Assembly (NCBI GenBank): GCA_020426065.1
Contig: JAGQQT010000266.1
Span: 1 to 5,871 of the forward strand
DNA: 5,871 bases
Direction: 5' to 3'
DNA from: Planctomycetaceae bacterium
GTDB taxonomy: Bacteria > Planctomycetota > Planctomycetia > Planctomycetales > Planctomycetaceae
The notes below the pieces were generated by a model that saw only the letters and a program-made list of their open reading frames with translations, was not told the DNA's origin and made no database searches. This document shows, piece after piece, positions 1 to 5,871 of the stretch. Position 1 is the stretch's first letter. The number at the start of each line of letters is the position of its first letter. The position numbers were made by a program, and so were the translations under genes.

Positions 1-1
1 G

Positions 2-271
2 AGCAAGCTACCAGAATTGAAAATTTGCGAAGCTTATGAGATCCGCGGCCAACGGGTGGATGACTTCCCCAGCCAGATCGAAGACCTGGCGGAAGCGAAA
101 CCGATTTACCGCACCGTCCCCGGCTGGGAAACCGATATTACTGGCGTTCGCAAAATGAAAGATCTGCCGGAACAGGCCAAGCAGTATGTGGCCACCATTT
201 CCGATCTGGTTGGGGTTCCGGTGCAGATTGTTTCGGTTGGACCGGACCGGGAACAGACAATTCTCGAATAA
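2..271 (+). CDS. purA: Adenylosuccinate synthetase, C-terminal fragment (5' end outside window)
   Basis: Adenylosuccinate synthetase joins IMP and aspartate using GTP, the first committed step from IMP to AMP, in the cytoplasm. The frame is open from the first complete codon at position 2 and ends in TAA at 269-271, giving 89 residues. The full enzyme is usually about 430 residues, so this is roughly the last fifth. The visible C-terminal family pattern is a YE-x-RG-x-R-x-DDFP stretch, then [11 protein letters not shown], then a [10 protein letters not shown] helix, and finally [19 protein letters not shown], which is near-diagnostic for PurA. The catalytic N-terminal half and GTP loop lie outside the window. 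A TTG at position 17 is an internal leucine codon, not a start. The gene converges on the sulfatase with 33 bases between the stop codons, and I see no hairpin terminator there. Identification is confident from the tail alone. Confidence 0.95.
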   Translation, partial: SKLPELKICEAYEIRGQRVDDFPSQIEDLAEAKPIYRTVPGWETDITGVRKMKDLPEQAKQYVATISDLVGVPVQIVSVGPDREQTILE

Positions 272-304
272 GAACTGCCTGCTTCCCAGCGCGGAATCAT
301 TAAG

Positions 305-1885
305 TTATTGCCGAGTCGGTCTGGCTTCAATTTCTTCCAGCCGCTTCAACAGTTCCTGCACCTTTTCGGGATGGCTGGCCACGAGATTGGTTTTCTCACC
401 TGGATCAGTATCCAGCCGGTACAACTCAAGCAGTCCATCTCCCACTTTGGTGTAGGTTTTGCCGGTATTCTTTTTATTGCGGTAACGGACCAGCTTCCAG
501 TTGCCTACTCGTAAACCGATGGACTGTGTCCCCTGCTCGACCATTTCAGTACGCCCCTGTCCATCTGGAGTCCCCAGTAGAGCATCCAGGACATTCATGC
601 TGTCCGGAAACGCACTCTCTGGAATCGGCTGAGAAACCAGAGTCGAGAGGCTGGTGGGCAGATCAATCGTGTTGACCATCTGGCTCGATTCTCCTGGTTG
701 AATAGTTCCGGGCCAGCAGGTGATGAAAGGCGTCCGCGTGCCTCCTTCATACGCACTATACTTTCCTCCCCGGTAAGGTCCGGAGGGAGTGTGATTTCCC
801 AGTTGAGTAACGGCTCCATCTTCGTAACCGTCATCCAGAACCGGTCCGTTATCGCTGCACAGCACGATCAGGGTGTTCTCTTTGATTCCCAATCGCTCCA
901 CGGTGTCGAGCAGTTGTCCTACCGACCAGTCGAACTCGAGGATGGCATCTCCCCGGAAGCCGAGTCCGGACTTTCCCTGAAACCGTTCATGTGGCATTCG
1001 GGGGACGTGGATATCATGCGAAGAGAAAAACAGGAAGAAGGGTTCCTTGTGATGGTCTTCGAGCCAGGCGATGGACTGCTCAATCCACTTGTCCGCCAGA
1101 TCTTCATCCCGCCAGCGGGCAGCGTGTCCACCCGAGTAGAATCCAATCCGGCCAATTCCGTTGTGAATGGTATCGTTGTGACCATGAGTCCAGTTCATCC
1201 GCAGGGTCTCACGATGCGTGATACCGGTAGGCTGGCCATCCGGGTTCTTGTTGCCAACCCAGAGTGGATCTTTGGGATCGAGATCGACCACACGATGATC
1301 GTGCACATAGACCTGGGGAACCCGGTCGTTGGTTGTGGGCAGAAGAAAGCAGGTATCAAATCCGATTTCGAGCGGGCCGGGATTCAGCTGGCCGTTCCAG
1401 TCGGGGCCGTCCCCTTCACCCAAACCGAGATGCCATTTCCCAATGACGGCCGTTGCATAACCTGCCGCCTTGAGATTGGAGGCCAGAGTGGGTGTCCCCG
1501 GTTTGATCAGAGCGGTGGCATTGGGTGGAGCAATCCCCGTCCCCGGTTGACGGAATGCATACATGCCGGTCAGAAATGAAAAACGGGTGGGGGTACAGGT
1601 GGAGGCACTGCAGTATCCATCCCGAAACAAGAGCCCTTCCTCCGCCAGACGGTCCACATGGGGCGTTTTAATCTCGGTCGCCCCGTAACAACTCACATCT
1701 CCATAACCGAGATCATCTGCCATGATCACAATGATATTGGGGCGATTCCCTTCGGCTGCGTGAGCGGTCCCTGAAACAGGGCAAACACAACTCAACATCG
1801 CCACCAGGCAAAGCATGGCATTCTTGATGACTGGCCTCCGGAGCTGTTCCCCGCAGAGCGTGAAGATGAACATCGACTGTCGCAT
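305..1885 (-). CDS. Exported formylglycine-dependent sulfatase (arylsulfatase / S1 family)
   Basis: This 526-residue protein should hydrolyse sulfate esters, probably on a sulfated carbohydrate, outside the cytoplasm. A Sec signal is visible: a positive stretch (RRPVIK, 16-21), a hydrophobic core (about 24-38) and an AHA|AE cleavage site near residue 43. The mature part starts with RPNIIVIMADDLGYGD, whose D57 and D58 are calcium ligands. The sulfatase signature CTPTRFSFLTG follows, with C97 in the C-x-P-x-R motif that becomes formylglycine. Other active-site elements are GKWHLG (K150, H152), H293 in a HDIHVP motif, SDNG (D345, N346), and K375 in YRGGKYSAYEGGTR. The C-terminus has the usual LYRLDTDPGEKTNL segment. 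Length is typical for the family. The start at 1885 is preceded by AGGA eight bases away. An internal ATG (residue 24) would give a shorter signal peptide but lacks a well-spaced ribosome site. The substrate cannot be told from sequence. A cysteine-type enzyme needs a formylglycine-generating enzyme, which is not in the window. The gene is divergent from the esterase. Confidence 0.95.
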   Translation of the reverse strand: MRQSMFIFTLCGEQLRRPVIKNAMLCLVAMLSCVCPVSGTAHAAEGNRPNIIVIMADDLGYGDVSCYGATEIKTPHVDRLAEEGLLFRDGYCSASTCTPTRFSFLTGMYAFRQPGTGIAPPNATALIKPGTPTLASNLKAAGYATAVIGKWHLGLGEGDGPDWNGQLNPGPLEIGFDTCFLLPTTNDRVPQVYVHDHRVVDLDPKDPLWVGNKNPDGQPTGITHRETLRMNWTHGHNDTIHNGIGRIGFYSGGHAARWRDEDLADKWIEQSIAWLEDHHKEPFFLFFSSHDIHVPRMPHERFQGKSGLGFRGDAILEFDWSVGQLLDTVERLGIKENTLIVLCSDNGPVLDDGYEDGAVTQLGNHTPSGPYRGGKYSAYEGGTRTPFITCWPGTIQPGESSQMVNTIDLPTSLSTLVSQPIPESAFPDSMNVLDALLGTPDGQGRTEMVEQGTQSIGLRVGNWKLVRYRNKKNTGKTYTKVGDGLLELYRLDTDPGEKTNLVASHPEKVQELLKRLEEIEARPTRQ

Positions 1886-1893
1886 GAAATAAG

Positions 1894-1897
1894 TCCT
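1894..1897 (-). promoter_or_regulatory. Shine-Dalgarno of the sulfatase
   Basis: On the minus strand AGGA lies eight bases before the ATG at 1885. This supports that start over the in-frame ATGs at residues 5 and 24, which have no well-placed purine-rich site. Confidence 0.5.
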
Positions 1898-2154
1898 GTC
1901 TGAGGTTTGATGGAATCAATCAAATGGATCAAACTGAATCGAGCGAAGGGAGATCCGCTGGCTGCTGAGGTAGAGAACTGACCTCTGACAAACCATGATC
2001 TCCCATCCACACCGCGGCCGCAACTCACATCTGGATTTTCCCCTGAACCGGATTCACGACAGCGAAACAGATTTCCATCCGTTCAGCGCTGTTTTCCGGA
2101 ACCTTTCAAGGCGCTGCGGGGTTACTTGTTGCAGCAACTTTTCACCAACCTGAC

Positions 2155-2158
2155 AGGA
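2155..2158 (+). promoter_or_regulatory. Shine-Dalgarno that decides the esterase start
   Basis: AGGA lies nine bases before the ATG at 2168. The frame is open back to a TTG at 2126, but that codon has no comparable site, and starting there would put 14 extra residues before a normal signal peptide. Confidence 0.55.
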
Positions 2159-2167
2159 TTTTGCTCC

Positions 2168-3280
2168 ATGAACACTCTCTGCCGTTCCCTCTCCGTAACT
2201 GCCTGCCTGCTTCTTGTAAATGCGTTCCAGCTGACAGGCACCGCACTGGCACAGCCAGATGCAAATCTGTTTGATCGGGTCGACAGAAACAAGGATGGCA
2301 AACTGACCAGAGAGGAACTCCCCGAGCAGATACGCAGATTTTTCGACCAGATGGACCTGGATAAAAACGGCAGCATTTCACGCGAAGAGGATGCCAAAAT
2401 CCGCCAGCGTCTGCAGCAGCGAAGAAATCAGAATCCAGCTCAGCAACAACCCAGACTGCCCGAAGGGACTGTTGCCCATCGCAATATCCCCTATGTGGAA
2501 AATGGCGGACCCCGGCAACAGCTTGATGTTTATGTACCAGCCAAAGCAGAAGGCAAACTACCGCTCGTCGTCTGGATTCATGGTGGCGGCTGGCAGAATG
2601 GCAGCAAAGAACGGACTCAGGCCCTGTACCTGCTGGAGCATGGTTACGTAGTTGCCAGCATCAATTATCGACTGACCGATGTCGCAAGTTTTCCCGCCCA
2701 GATTCACGACTGCAAGGCTGCCATTCGGTTCCTGAAGCAGCAGGCGGATCAATATCACATCGATGCGTCCCGTGTCGGCGTCTGGGGCAGTTCCGCAGGC
2801 GGCCATCTGGTTGCTCTGGTTGGGACCAGTGGAGATGCCGCTGAACTGGAAGGAGAACTGGGACCTCTCGATCAGAACAGTCTGGTCCAGGCCGTCTGCG
2901 ATTACTACGGCCCGACTGATTTCACACAGATGGATGCTCAGGCAAAGGGGAAAGGTTCTATCCGTCATGACAACCCGAACTCCCCCGAAGCCAAGTTGCT
3001 GGGTGGTCCGGTTCAGGAGAAAAAGGATGTGGCCAAAGCGGCTTCACCAATCACTTACGTGACCAAAAACGATCCTCCCTTCCTGATTGTGCACGGAGAT
3101 GAAGATCCACTCGTTCCAGTCGGACAAAGCGAAATCCTGCAACAGAAACTGGTTGAAGCGGGCGTGGACTCCACCTTGCACGTGGTCAAAGGTGGCAAGC
3201 ACGGCCCCTTCAATTCTCCCGAACAACACGAAGCTGTCCGGAAGTTTTTTGATCGCGTCCTGAAAGCAGAGCGTGAGTAG
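2168..3280 (+). CDS. Exported alpha/beta-hydrolase esterase with N-terminal EF-hand pair
   Basis: This 370-residue protein is probably a secreted or periplasmic carboxylesterase of the Aes/BD-FAE-like type, possibly removing acetyl or feruloyl groups from plant or algal polysaccharide. It starts with a signal peptide (hydrophobic core about 8-22, likely cleavage ALA|Q at 28). Two canonical EF-hand loops follow: 39-50 (D39, N41, D43, G44, E50) and 63-74 (D63, D65, N67, G68, E74). A Q/R/N-rich linker (about 79-96) leads to the hydrolase domain (about 100-366). That domain has HGGGW at 138-142 (oxyanion hole), GSSAG with nucleophile S209, HGDEDPLVP with probable acid D313, and KHGPF with H345. 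All triad positions are present and the length is complete. The start at 2168 was chosen for its ribosome site and signal peptide. The gene is divergent from the sulfatase and ends in a strong hairpin. Substrate and calcium role are inferred; a lipase or peptidase-like hydrolase is possible but less likely. Confidence 0.92.
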   Translation: MNTLCRSLSVTACLLLVNAFQLTGTALAQPDANLFDRVDRNKDGKLTREELPEQIRRFFDQMDLDKNGSISREEDAKIRQRLQQRRNQNPAQQQPRLPEGTVAHRNIPYVENGGPRQQLDVYVPAKAEGKLPLVVWIHGGGWQNGSKERTQALYLLEHGYVVASINYRLTDVASFPAQIHDCKAAIRFLKQQADQYHIDASRVGVWGSSAGGHLVALVGTSGDAAELEGELGPLDQNSLVQAVCDYYGPTDFTQMDAQAKGKGSIRHDNPNSPEAKLLGGPVQEKKDVAKAASPITYVTKNDPPFLIVHGDEDPLVPVGQSEILQQKLVEAGVDSTLHVVKGGKHGPFNSPEQHEAVRKFFDRVLKAERE

Positions 3281-3295
3281 GGCAGTTGAATTGCG

Positions 3296-3324
3296 TTGAC
3301 GGCGTTCCGCTCATCTGAAATAGT
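3296..3324 (+). promoter_or_regulatory. Candidate sigma70-type promoter for the methyltransferase gene
   Basis: TTGACG at 3296-3301 matches the -35 consensus at five of six positions. After exactly 17 bases, AATAGT at 3319-3324 matches the -10 consensus at four of six. Transcription would begin near 3331, inside the loop of the inverted repeat that ends the esterase gene. The resulting RNA would contain only the right arm of that repeat and would not form the terminator. The match was found by eye, so it is a candidate only. Confidence 0.45.
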
Positions 3325-3370
3325 GAATACTCCCCTTCAATTCACGTTTCAGATGAGCGTTGTTTTATTA
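3308..3370 (+). terminator. Rho-independent terminator of the esterase gene
   Basis: A 13-bp perfect stem pairs CGCTCATCTGAAA (3308-3320) with its complement at 3347-3359. After a small internal bulge (TA opposite G), six more pairs form between 3323-3328 and 3340-3345, closing an 11-base loop. The stem is followed by TTGTTTTATT at 3360-3369. It lies 27 bases after the esterase stop, as expected for its terminator. The T tract is interrupted by one G and one A. An ATG (3353) falls in the right arm. Confidence 0.8.
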
Positions 3371-3396
3371 AAGCGACTGCCTATCTCCTGCAGGCT

Positions 3397-4239
3397 GTGC
3401 TGATCTGCCTCTGGTGGATGGGGCTTTCATTCAGTCCGGACTTCTTTCAGGCCTTTCAGTTTGCCGGCATTCCACCGGTCGCATTCTGGTCATTTTTTGC
3501 TCCTGACCTGCTGCTGATTGCAGGACTTTCTCTGGTCCGTGCCTACACTCCGATAGTCACCCTTGAATACGTGATTCTGGGTGCTTTCGGCTACGCCACG
3601 TTCTACTGCTGCAACGCGACATTTCTCACCCATTCCGGCCTGCTTTCCTCCGGGCTGATGCTGCTGGGGCTGGCCTTCAACGGATTTCTCTGCTTTCCAC
3701 AATTCTTCTTCCGCGCCTCACGCTCCTCCAGTTTTACGATGAACGCAGTGAAAACTGGTGTGCAGGTTCTCTGCATCTGGTTTCTGGCTCTGGTCCTGAT
3801 TCCTTATGTCCTGCTGGATGCCTTTGACCAGCTGGCGTTTCCGGAGCGTGGTCTGAACATGGTTGTGGCTCTCATCCTGTTCGGGTTATTCAGCCTGCTT
3901 GGTTTGACCAGTTCTTACTTTATGGTCCGTGATGGAGCGGGCACTCCGCTGCCACTCGACCAGACCAATCACCTGGTGCAGTCCGGCCCCTATCGGTATG
4001 TCCGCAACCCGATGGCCATTGCCGGAATCGGCCAGGGACTGGCGATCGCCCTGCTGTTTCATTCCCTGCCAATTGTGATCTACTGTCTGTTAGGGGCAAT
4101 CATCTGGCATTTCGTCGTCCGTCCGATTGAAGAGCGAGATCTGGCGGCCCGCTATGGAGATCCTTACCAGAACTACCGGAAACAGGTCATGTGCTGGATT
4201 CCCACGTTCAGGCGAGTTGAGAATTCACAGGAAAACTGA
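3397..4239 (+). CDS. Polytopic membrane protein, isoprenylcysteine carboxyl / phospholipid methyltransferase-like
   Basis: The C-terminal third looks like the ICMT/PEMT membrane methyltransferase group: GTPLPLDQT before LVQSGPYRYVRNPMAI (about 182-208), a hydrophobic hairpin (about 206-240), then RPIEERDLAARYGDPYQNYRKQV (242-264) and a final WIP. In that family these segments bind S-adenosylmethionine and carry the conserved E-E pair (here E245, E246). Upstream are about five hydrophobic segments (near 1-12, 27-47, 57-75, 121-140, 153-175). The substrate is unknown; a lipid or small hydrophobic thiol/acid is likely, and bacteria usually lack prenylated CaaX proteins. The start is doubtful. 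GTG at 3397 is the first standard start in frame, but it cuts the first membrane helix: the frame is open back to 3319 and the bases before the GTG encode IKATAYLLQA, the missing half of that helix. The real start may be ATT at 3367, CTG at 3388, or ATG at 3353 in another frame with a slip. It follows the esterase in the same direction, beyond a terminator. Confidence 0.82.
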   Translation: MLICLWWMGLSFSPDFFQAFQFAGIPPVAFWSFFAPDLLLIAGLSLVRAYTPIVTLEYVILGAFGYATFYCCNATFLTHSGLLSSGLMLLGLAFNGFLCFPQFFFRASRSSSFTMNAVKTGVQVLCIWFLALVLIPYVLLDAFDQLAFPERGLNMVVALILFGLFSLLGLTSSYFMVRDGAGTPLPLDQTNHLVQSGPYRYVRNPMAIAGIGQGLAIALLFHSLPIVIYCLLGAIIWHFVVRPIEERDLAARYGDPYQNYRKQVMCWIPTFRRVENSQEN

Positions 4240-4305
4240 TGTTTCCAGCCAGAGATAATGAGAGCCCCGCCTCATGTTCAACGGGGAAGTTCTGACCAGC
4301 AGGTC

Positions 4306-4312
4306 AAAAAAA
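4306..4312 (-). terminator. T7 tract after tRNA-His, possible terminator
   Basis: On the minus strand seven T residues begin five bases after the discriminator base of tRNA-His. There is no separate strong hairpin between the tRNA and the tract, so the T-arm and acceptor stem of the tRNA itself would have to act as the structural element. A weak 5-bp hairpin (4293-4306) lies on the far side of the tract and does not fit a terminator in either direction. Confidence 0.4.
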
Positions 4313-4317
4313 GCAAG

Positions 4318-4394
<77 letters not shown>

Positions 4395-4405
4395 ATACAG
4401 AAATC

Positions 4406-4423
4406 TGAGCAGTTTTCTGCTCA
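4406..4423 (-). other. Perfect hairpin in the predicted tRNA-His 5' leader
   Basis: TGAGCAG and CTGCTCA form a perfect 7-bp stem around a 4-base loop (TTTT on the plus strand, AAAA on the minus strand). It sits 13 bases before the tRNA gene and begins right at the transcription start predicted from the candidate promoter, so the precursor would carry a 5'-terminal stem-loop. It may protect the precursor, affect RNase P processing or serve as an operator. There is no T tract after it in either direction, so it is not a typical terminator. Confidence 0.5.
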
Positions 4424-4430
4424 AGCGGGC

Positions 4431-4459
4431 AGTTTATCTGTGTGCCGGAGCAGTTTCAA
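4431..4459 (-). promoter_or_regulatory. Candidate promoter of tRNA-His
   Basis: Reading the minus strand, TTGAAA (4459-4454, five of six -35 matches) is followed by a 17-base spacer and TAAACT (4436-4431, four of six -10 matches). Transcription would start near 4424, giving a leader of about 32 bases before the tRNA. The spacing is ideal but the -10 is imperfect, so this is a candidate found by eye. Confidence 0.4.
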
Positions 4460-4602
4460 GTCCCGCCTGAAGCATTCGCCGTTTCTCGGCCAGGACATCA
4501 GTTTCAGGCTGTTTCAGGCAGAATCCTTTGCCTGATCGGCCCAGATTCCACCTGGAAGACACCACTCCGCCCCTCTGGTTCGGAAATCGGGGAGGATTCG
4601 GT
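4460..4602. other. Intergenic leader region before the transporter
   Basis: No gene is supported here. The stretch holds two adjacent 9-base copies of GTTTCAGGC (4501-4509 and 4511-4519). A hairpin overlaps the second copy: TCAGGCA (4514-4520) pairs with TGCCTGA (4529-4535) around an 8-base loop. It could shape the 5' leader of the transporter mRNA. I found no clear -35/-10 promoter pair for the transporter. A minus-strand open frame covering 4514-4717 runs into the transporter gene and looks like a shadow. Confidence 0.35.
4591..4595 (+). promoter_or_regulatory. Strong Shine-Dalgarno that decides the transporter start
   Basis: GGAGG within GGGGAGGA lies seven bases before the ATG at 4603, close to ideal. 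It favours this start over the in-frame ATG at 4651, which has no such site and would remove a hydrophilic 16-residue head. Confidence 0.75.
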
Positions 4603-5871
4603 ATGATCGCGAAGACTGAATCTTTGAACCGCTCTTGTCATCCCGACTGTATGGACATTTCTCCCCAGCCAACTCCACTTGATCCCGCCACCAGACAGGT
4701 TCGGCGTCGCGTGACAATCAATCAGGCCCTGTTTACGGCAGGTTACACGCTCACGAGTGGTGGATTTCTGTATTATTTCGTGAGTGATACCAAAGCCTCT
4801 CCGCTACTGATCACAATTCTGCTGGCCCTGCCGGAACTGATTGGCGTGCTGGCCATTGCCTCCCCCTGGGCACTCAAGCTGACACGGAATCGTAAGTGTC
4901 TGTTTGTGATCAGCTCTCTCCTTGCTCGATTCGCCACCTGTCTGGTTCCGATTCTGCTGGTAATTCCTCATCGTTATGCCTTATACACGATTACCTCCGC
5001 ACTCGCGCTTCAGGGAATTCTGCAGGCGATTGCTTTTACCGCCTACCTGTCCTGGATGAGTGATCTGGCTCCGGAAACGGCCTGGGGAAGAGTGTTTGGT
5101 CGTCGGGATCTGGTGAAAGCGGGCGTGATGATTTGCGTGCCATTGCTGGCCGCACTTCTCAAGCGGAACCTGGCGGCCAGCGAGATTCAGACTCGTTTGA
5201 CGATTATCATTTTTCTGAGCGGGAATTTTCTGCAACTACTCTCCCTGCTCCCACTGCTGAAACTCCCGGCCGTGGAACCTGCTGAAGACCGATCAGAGTC
5301 AGTCAATCAATCTCATGGGCCAGCTGCTGCCCGTGGCATGAATCGCGAATTTCTCATTCTGCTCGGATTCTCTTTCACACTGGCCATAGTGCAGGGAATC
5401 ACGCAGACTCCGTTCTTCCTGCATACCTACAAAACCTTGAAACTGGACCTGCTGACCTACTACAGCCTGACGGGCTCGATGTACCTGGTGCAGATGCTGA
5501 CTGCACATCTGGCTGGAAACTGGGGAGATCGAATCGGATATCGCAATCAGCTCATGCTTGGGACCTGGATCACGAGCGGGGCGCTGGTGTTCTGGATTCT
5601 CTCCCTCTCTCATGGCTGGAACTGGCTGATTCCGGCTTACCTGTTGTGGGGCGCTTTTGGAATGGTCAACCTGGCCCTGCAGAATCTGACTCTGGAAATC
5701 ATTCCTCGGACCGGCAACACCTGGCACATTGCGCTCTGCCGTCAGGGATCGGGATTTCTGGCTGGTCTGCTGGGAATTCTGGGCGGAGTGTGGCTGGAAA
5801 AGCAGTTGGGGACAAATCCGTTCACCAGTCAAACCGCATTGGACCTGACTCCCTTCTACTGGCTGTTTACG
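4603..5871 (+). CDS. Major facilitator superfamily-type transporter (3' end outside window)
   Basis: This frame is open for 423 codons from the ATG at 4603 to the window edge without a stop. It encodes a polytopic inner-membrane protein of MFS type. A hydrophilic N-terminal tail of about 38 residues ending in RQVRRR precedes the first helix. Hydrophobic segments lie near 41-61, 67-90, 99-122, 127-150, 170-187 and 199-220. After a polar central loop (about 221-247), more lie near 248-268, 283-303, 317-336, 340-362 and 380-397. This is the six-plus-six MFS layout with about eleven helices seen and the last ones cut off. WGRVFGRRDLV (161-171), between helices 4 and 5, and AGNWGDRIGYR (304-314), a motif-A-like G-x-x-x-D-R-x-G loop between helices 8 and 9, support the family. 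The substrate cannot be predicted. Its neighbours do not point to a pathway: the gene lies about 210 bases from the divergent tRNA-His. Confidence 0.88.
   Translation, partial: MIAKTESLNRSCHPDCMDISPQPTPLDPATRQVRRRVTINQALFTAGYTLTSGGFLYYFVSDTKASPLLITILLALPELIGVLAIASPWALKLTRNRKCLFVISSLLARFATCLVPILLVIPHRYALYTITSALALQGILQAIAFTAYLSWMSDLAPETAWGRVFGRRDLVKAGVMICVPLLAALLKRNLAASEIQTRLTIIIFLSGNFLQLLSLLPLLKLPAVEPAEDRSESVNQSHGPAAARGMNREFLILLGFSFTLAIVQGITQTPFFLHTYKTLKLDLLTYYSLTGSMYLVQMLTAHLAGNWGDRIGYRNQLMLGTWITSGALVFWILSLSHGWNWLIPAYLLWGAFGMVNLALQNLTLEIIPRTGNTWHIALCRQGSGFLAGLLGILGGVWLEKQLGTNPFTSQTALDLTPFYWLFT

Larger units (their letters stand above)
1886..2167. promoter_or_regulatory. Divergent intergenic region between sulfatase and esterase
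   Basis: These 282 bases must hold the promoters and 5' leaders of both divergent genes. I found no convincing -35/-10 pair for either direction, so sites recognised by other sigma factors are possible. Near the sulfatase start there is a small AT-rich inverted repeat, TTTGAT at 1906-1911 and ATCAAA at 1919-1924 with a 7-base loop, and a further ATCAA copy shortly after it. This could be an operator, or chance. A short GTTGC-A-GCAAC palindrome lies about 30 bases before the esterase start. No coding region is supported here. Confidence 0.45.

Noticed and set aside
272..304. Bidirectional terminator between the convergent purA and sulfatase genes
   Set aside because: The 33-base gap has no inverted repeat or T tract that I can see.
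698..1579. 293-codon plus-strand open frame opposite the sulfatase
   Set aside because: It lies wholly inside a sulfatase with all catalytic motifs. Its translation shows no recognisable domain or signal, and long antisense frames are expected opposite biased codon use.
2126..2167. TTG start that would lengthen the esterase by 14 residues
   Set aside because: The ATG at 2168 has AGGA nine bases upstream and gives a normal signal peptide. The TTG has neither advantage.
2558..2968. 136-codon minus-strand open frame inside the esterase gene
   Set aside because: It overlaps the catalytic region of a clear hydrolase, including the GSSAG codons, and its own translation has no family features. It is a shadow frame.
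4265..4305. Possible plus-strand terminator after the methyltransferase
   Set aside because: A 5-bp stem (4265-4269 with 4282-4286) has a 12-base loop and no T tract, and the next small hairpin (4294-4305) is followed by A residues, not T. Neither fits an intrinsic terminator.
4514..4717. 67-codon minus-strand open frame across the transporter start
   Set aside because: It overlaps the strong Shine-Dalgarno and the first codons of the transporter, has no recognisable domain, and sits partly in the leader region.
5299..5832. 177-codon minus-strand open frame near the end
   Set aside because: The plus strand here encodes the membrane helices of an MFS transporter that is open to the window edge. 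The minus-strand product is Q/S-rich low-complexity sequence typical of the antisense of hydrophobic codons.

Overview
The window carries ordinary bacterial chromosomal genes that together resemble a planctomycete, perhaps Gimesia-like. The main clues are a Sec-exported formylglycine-type sulfatase next to an exported esterase with an N-terminal EF-hand pair, and a GC content that looks slightly above one half by eye. This assignment is inferred from gene style; no rRNA or other phylogenetic marker is present apart from the end of purA and one tRNA.

Layout. Positions 2-271 are the C-terminal fifth of adenylosuccinate synthetase (purA, + strand). It runs convergently, with a 33-base gap, into a 526-aa exported arylsulfatase-type sulfatase (305-1885, - strand). 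A 282-base intergenic region (1886-2167) separates the sulfatase from a divergent exported alpha/beta-hydrolase esterase with two EF-hand loops (2168-3280, + strand). A strong inverted repeat plus T-rich tail ends the esterase (3308-3370), and a good sigma70-like promoter overlaps its left arm. Next is a polytopic membrane protein with an isoprenylcysteine/phospholipid-methyltransferase-type C-terminus (about 3397-4239, + strand), whose true start is unclear. A tRNA-His(GTG) gene lies on the - strand (4318-4392) with its own candidate promoter, a perfect leader hairpin and a T7 tract downstream. The window ends inside a major-facilitator-type transporter (4603-5871, + strand, open at the window edge) that has a strong Shine-Dalgarno.

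How the genes fit together. The sulfatase and the esterase are both exported hydrolases transcribed from a common intergenic region. They could remove sulfate and acyl decorations from the same polysaccharide, but no glycoside hydrolase, TonB/SusCD-like uptake gene or sulfatase-maturing enzyme is visible, so this is only a hypothesis. purA, tRNA-His, the membrane methyltransferase and the transporter show no clear shared pathway. I found no mobile element, CRISPR array or convincing new defence or metabolic system. The points most worth checking are the overlapping terminator/promoter at 3296-3370, the missing start of the methyltransferase, and the structured leader of tRNA-His.
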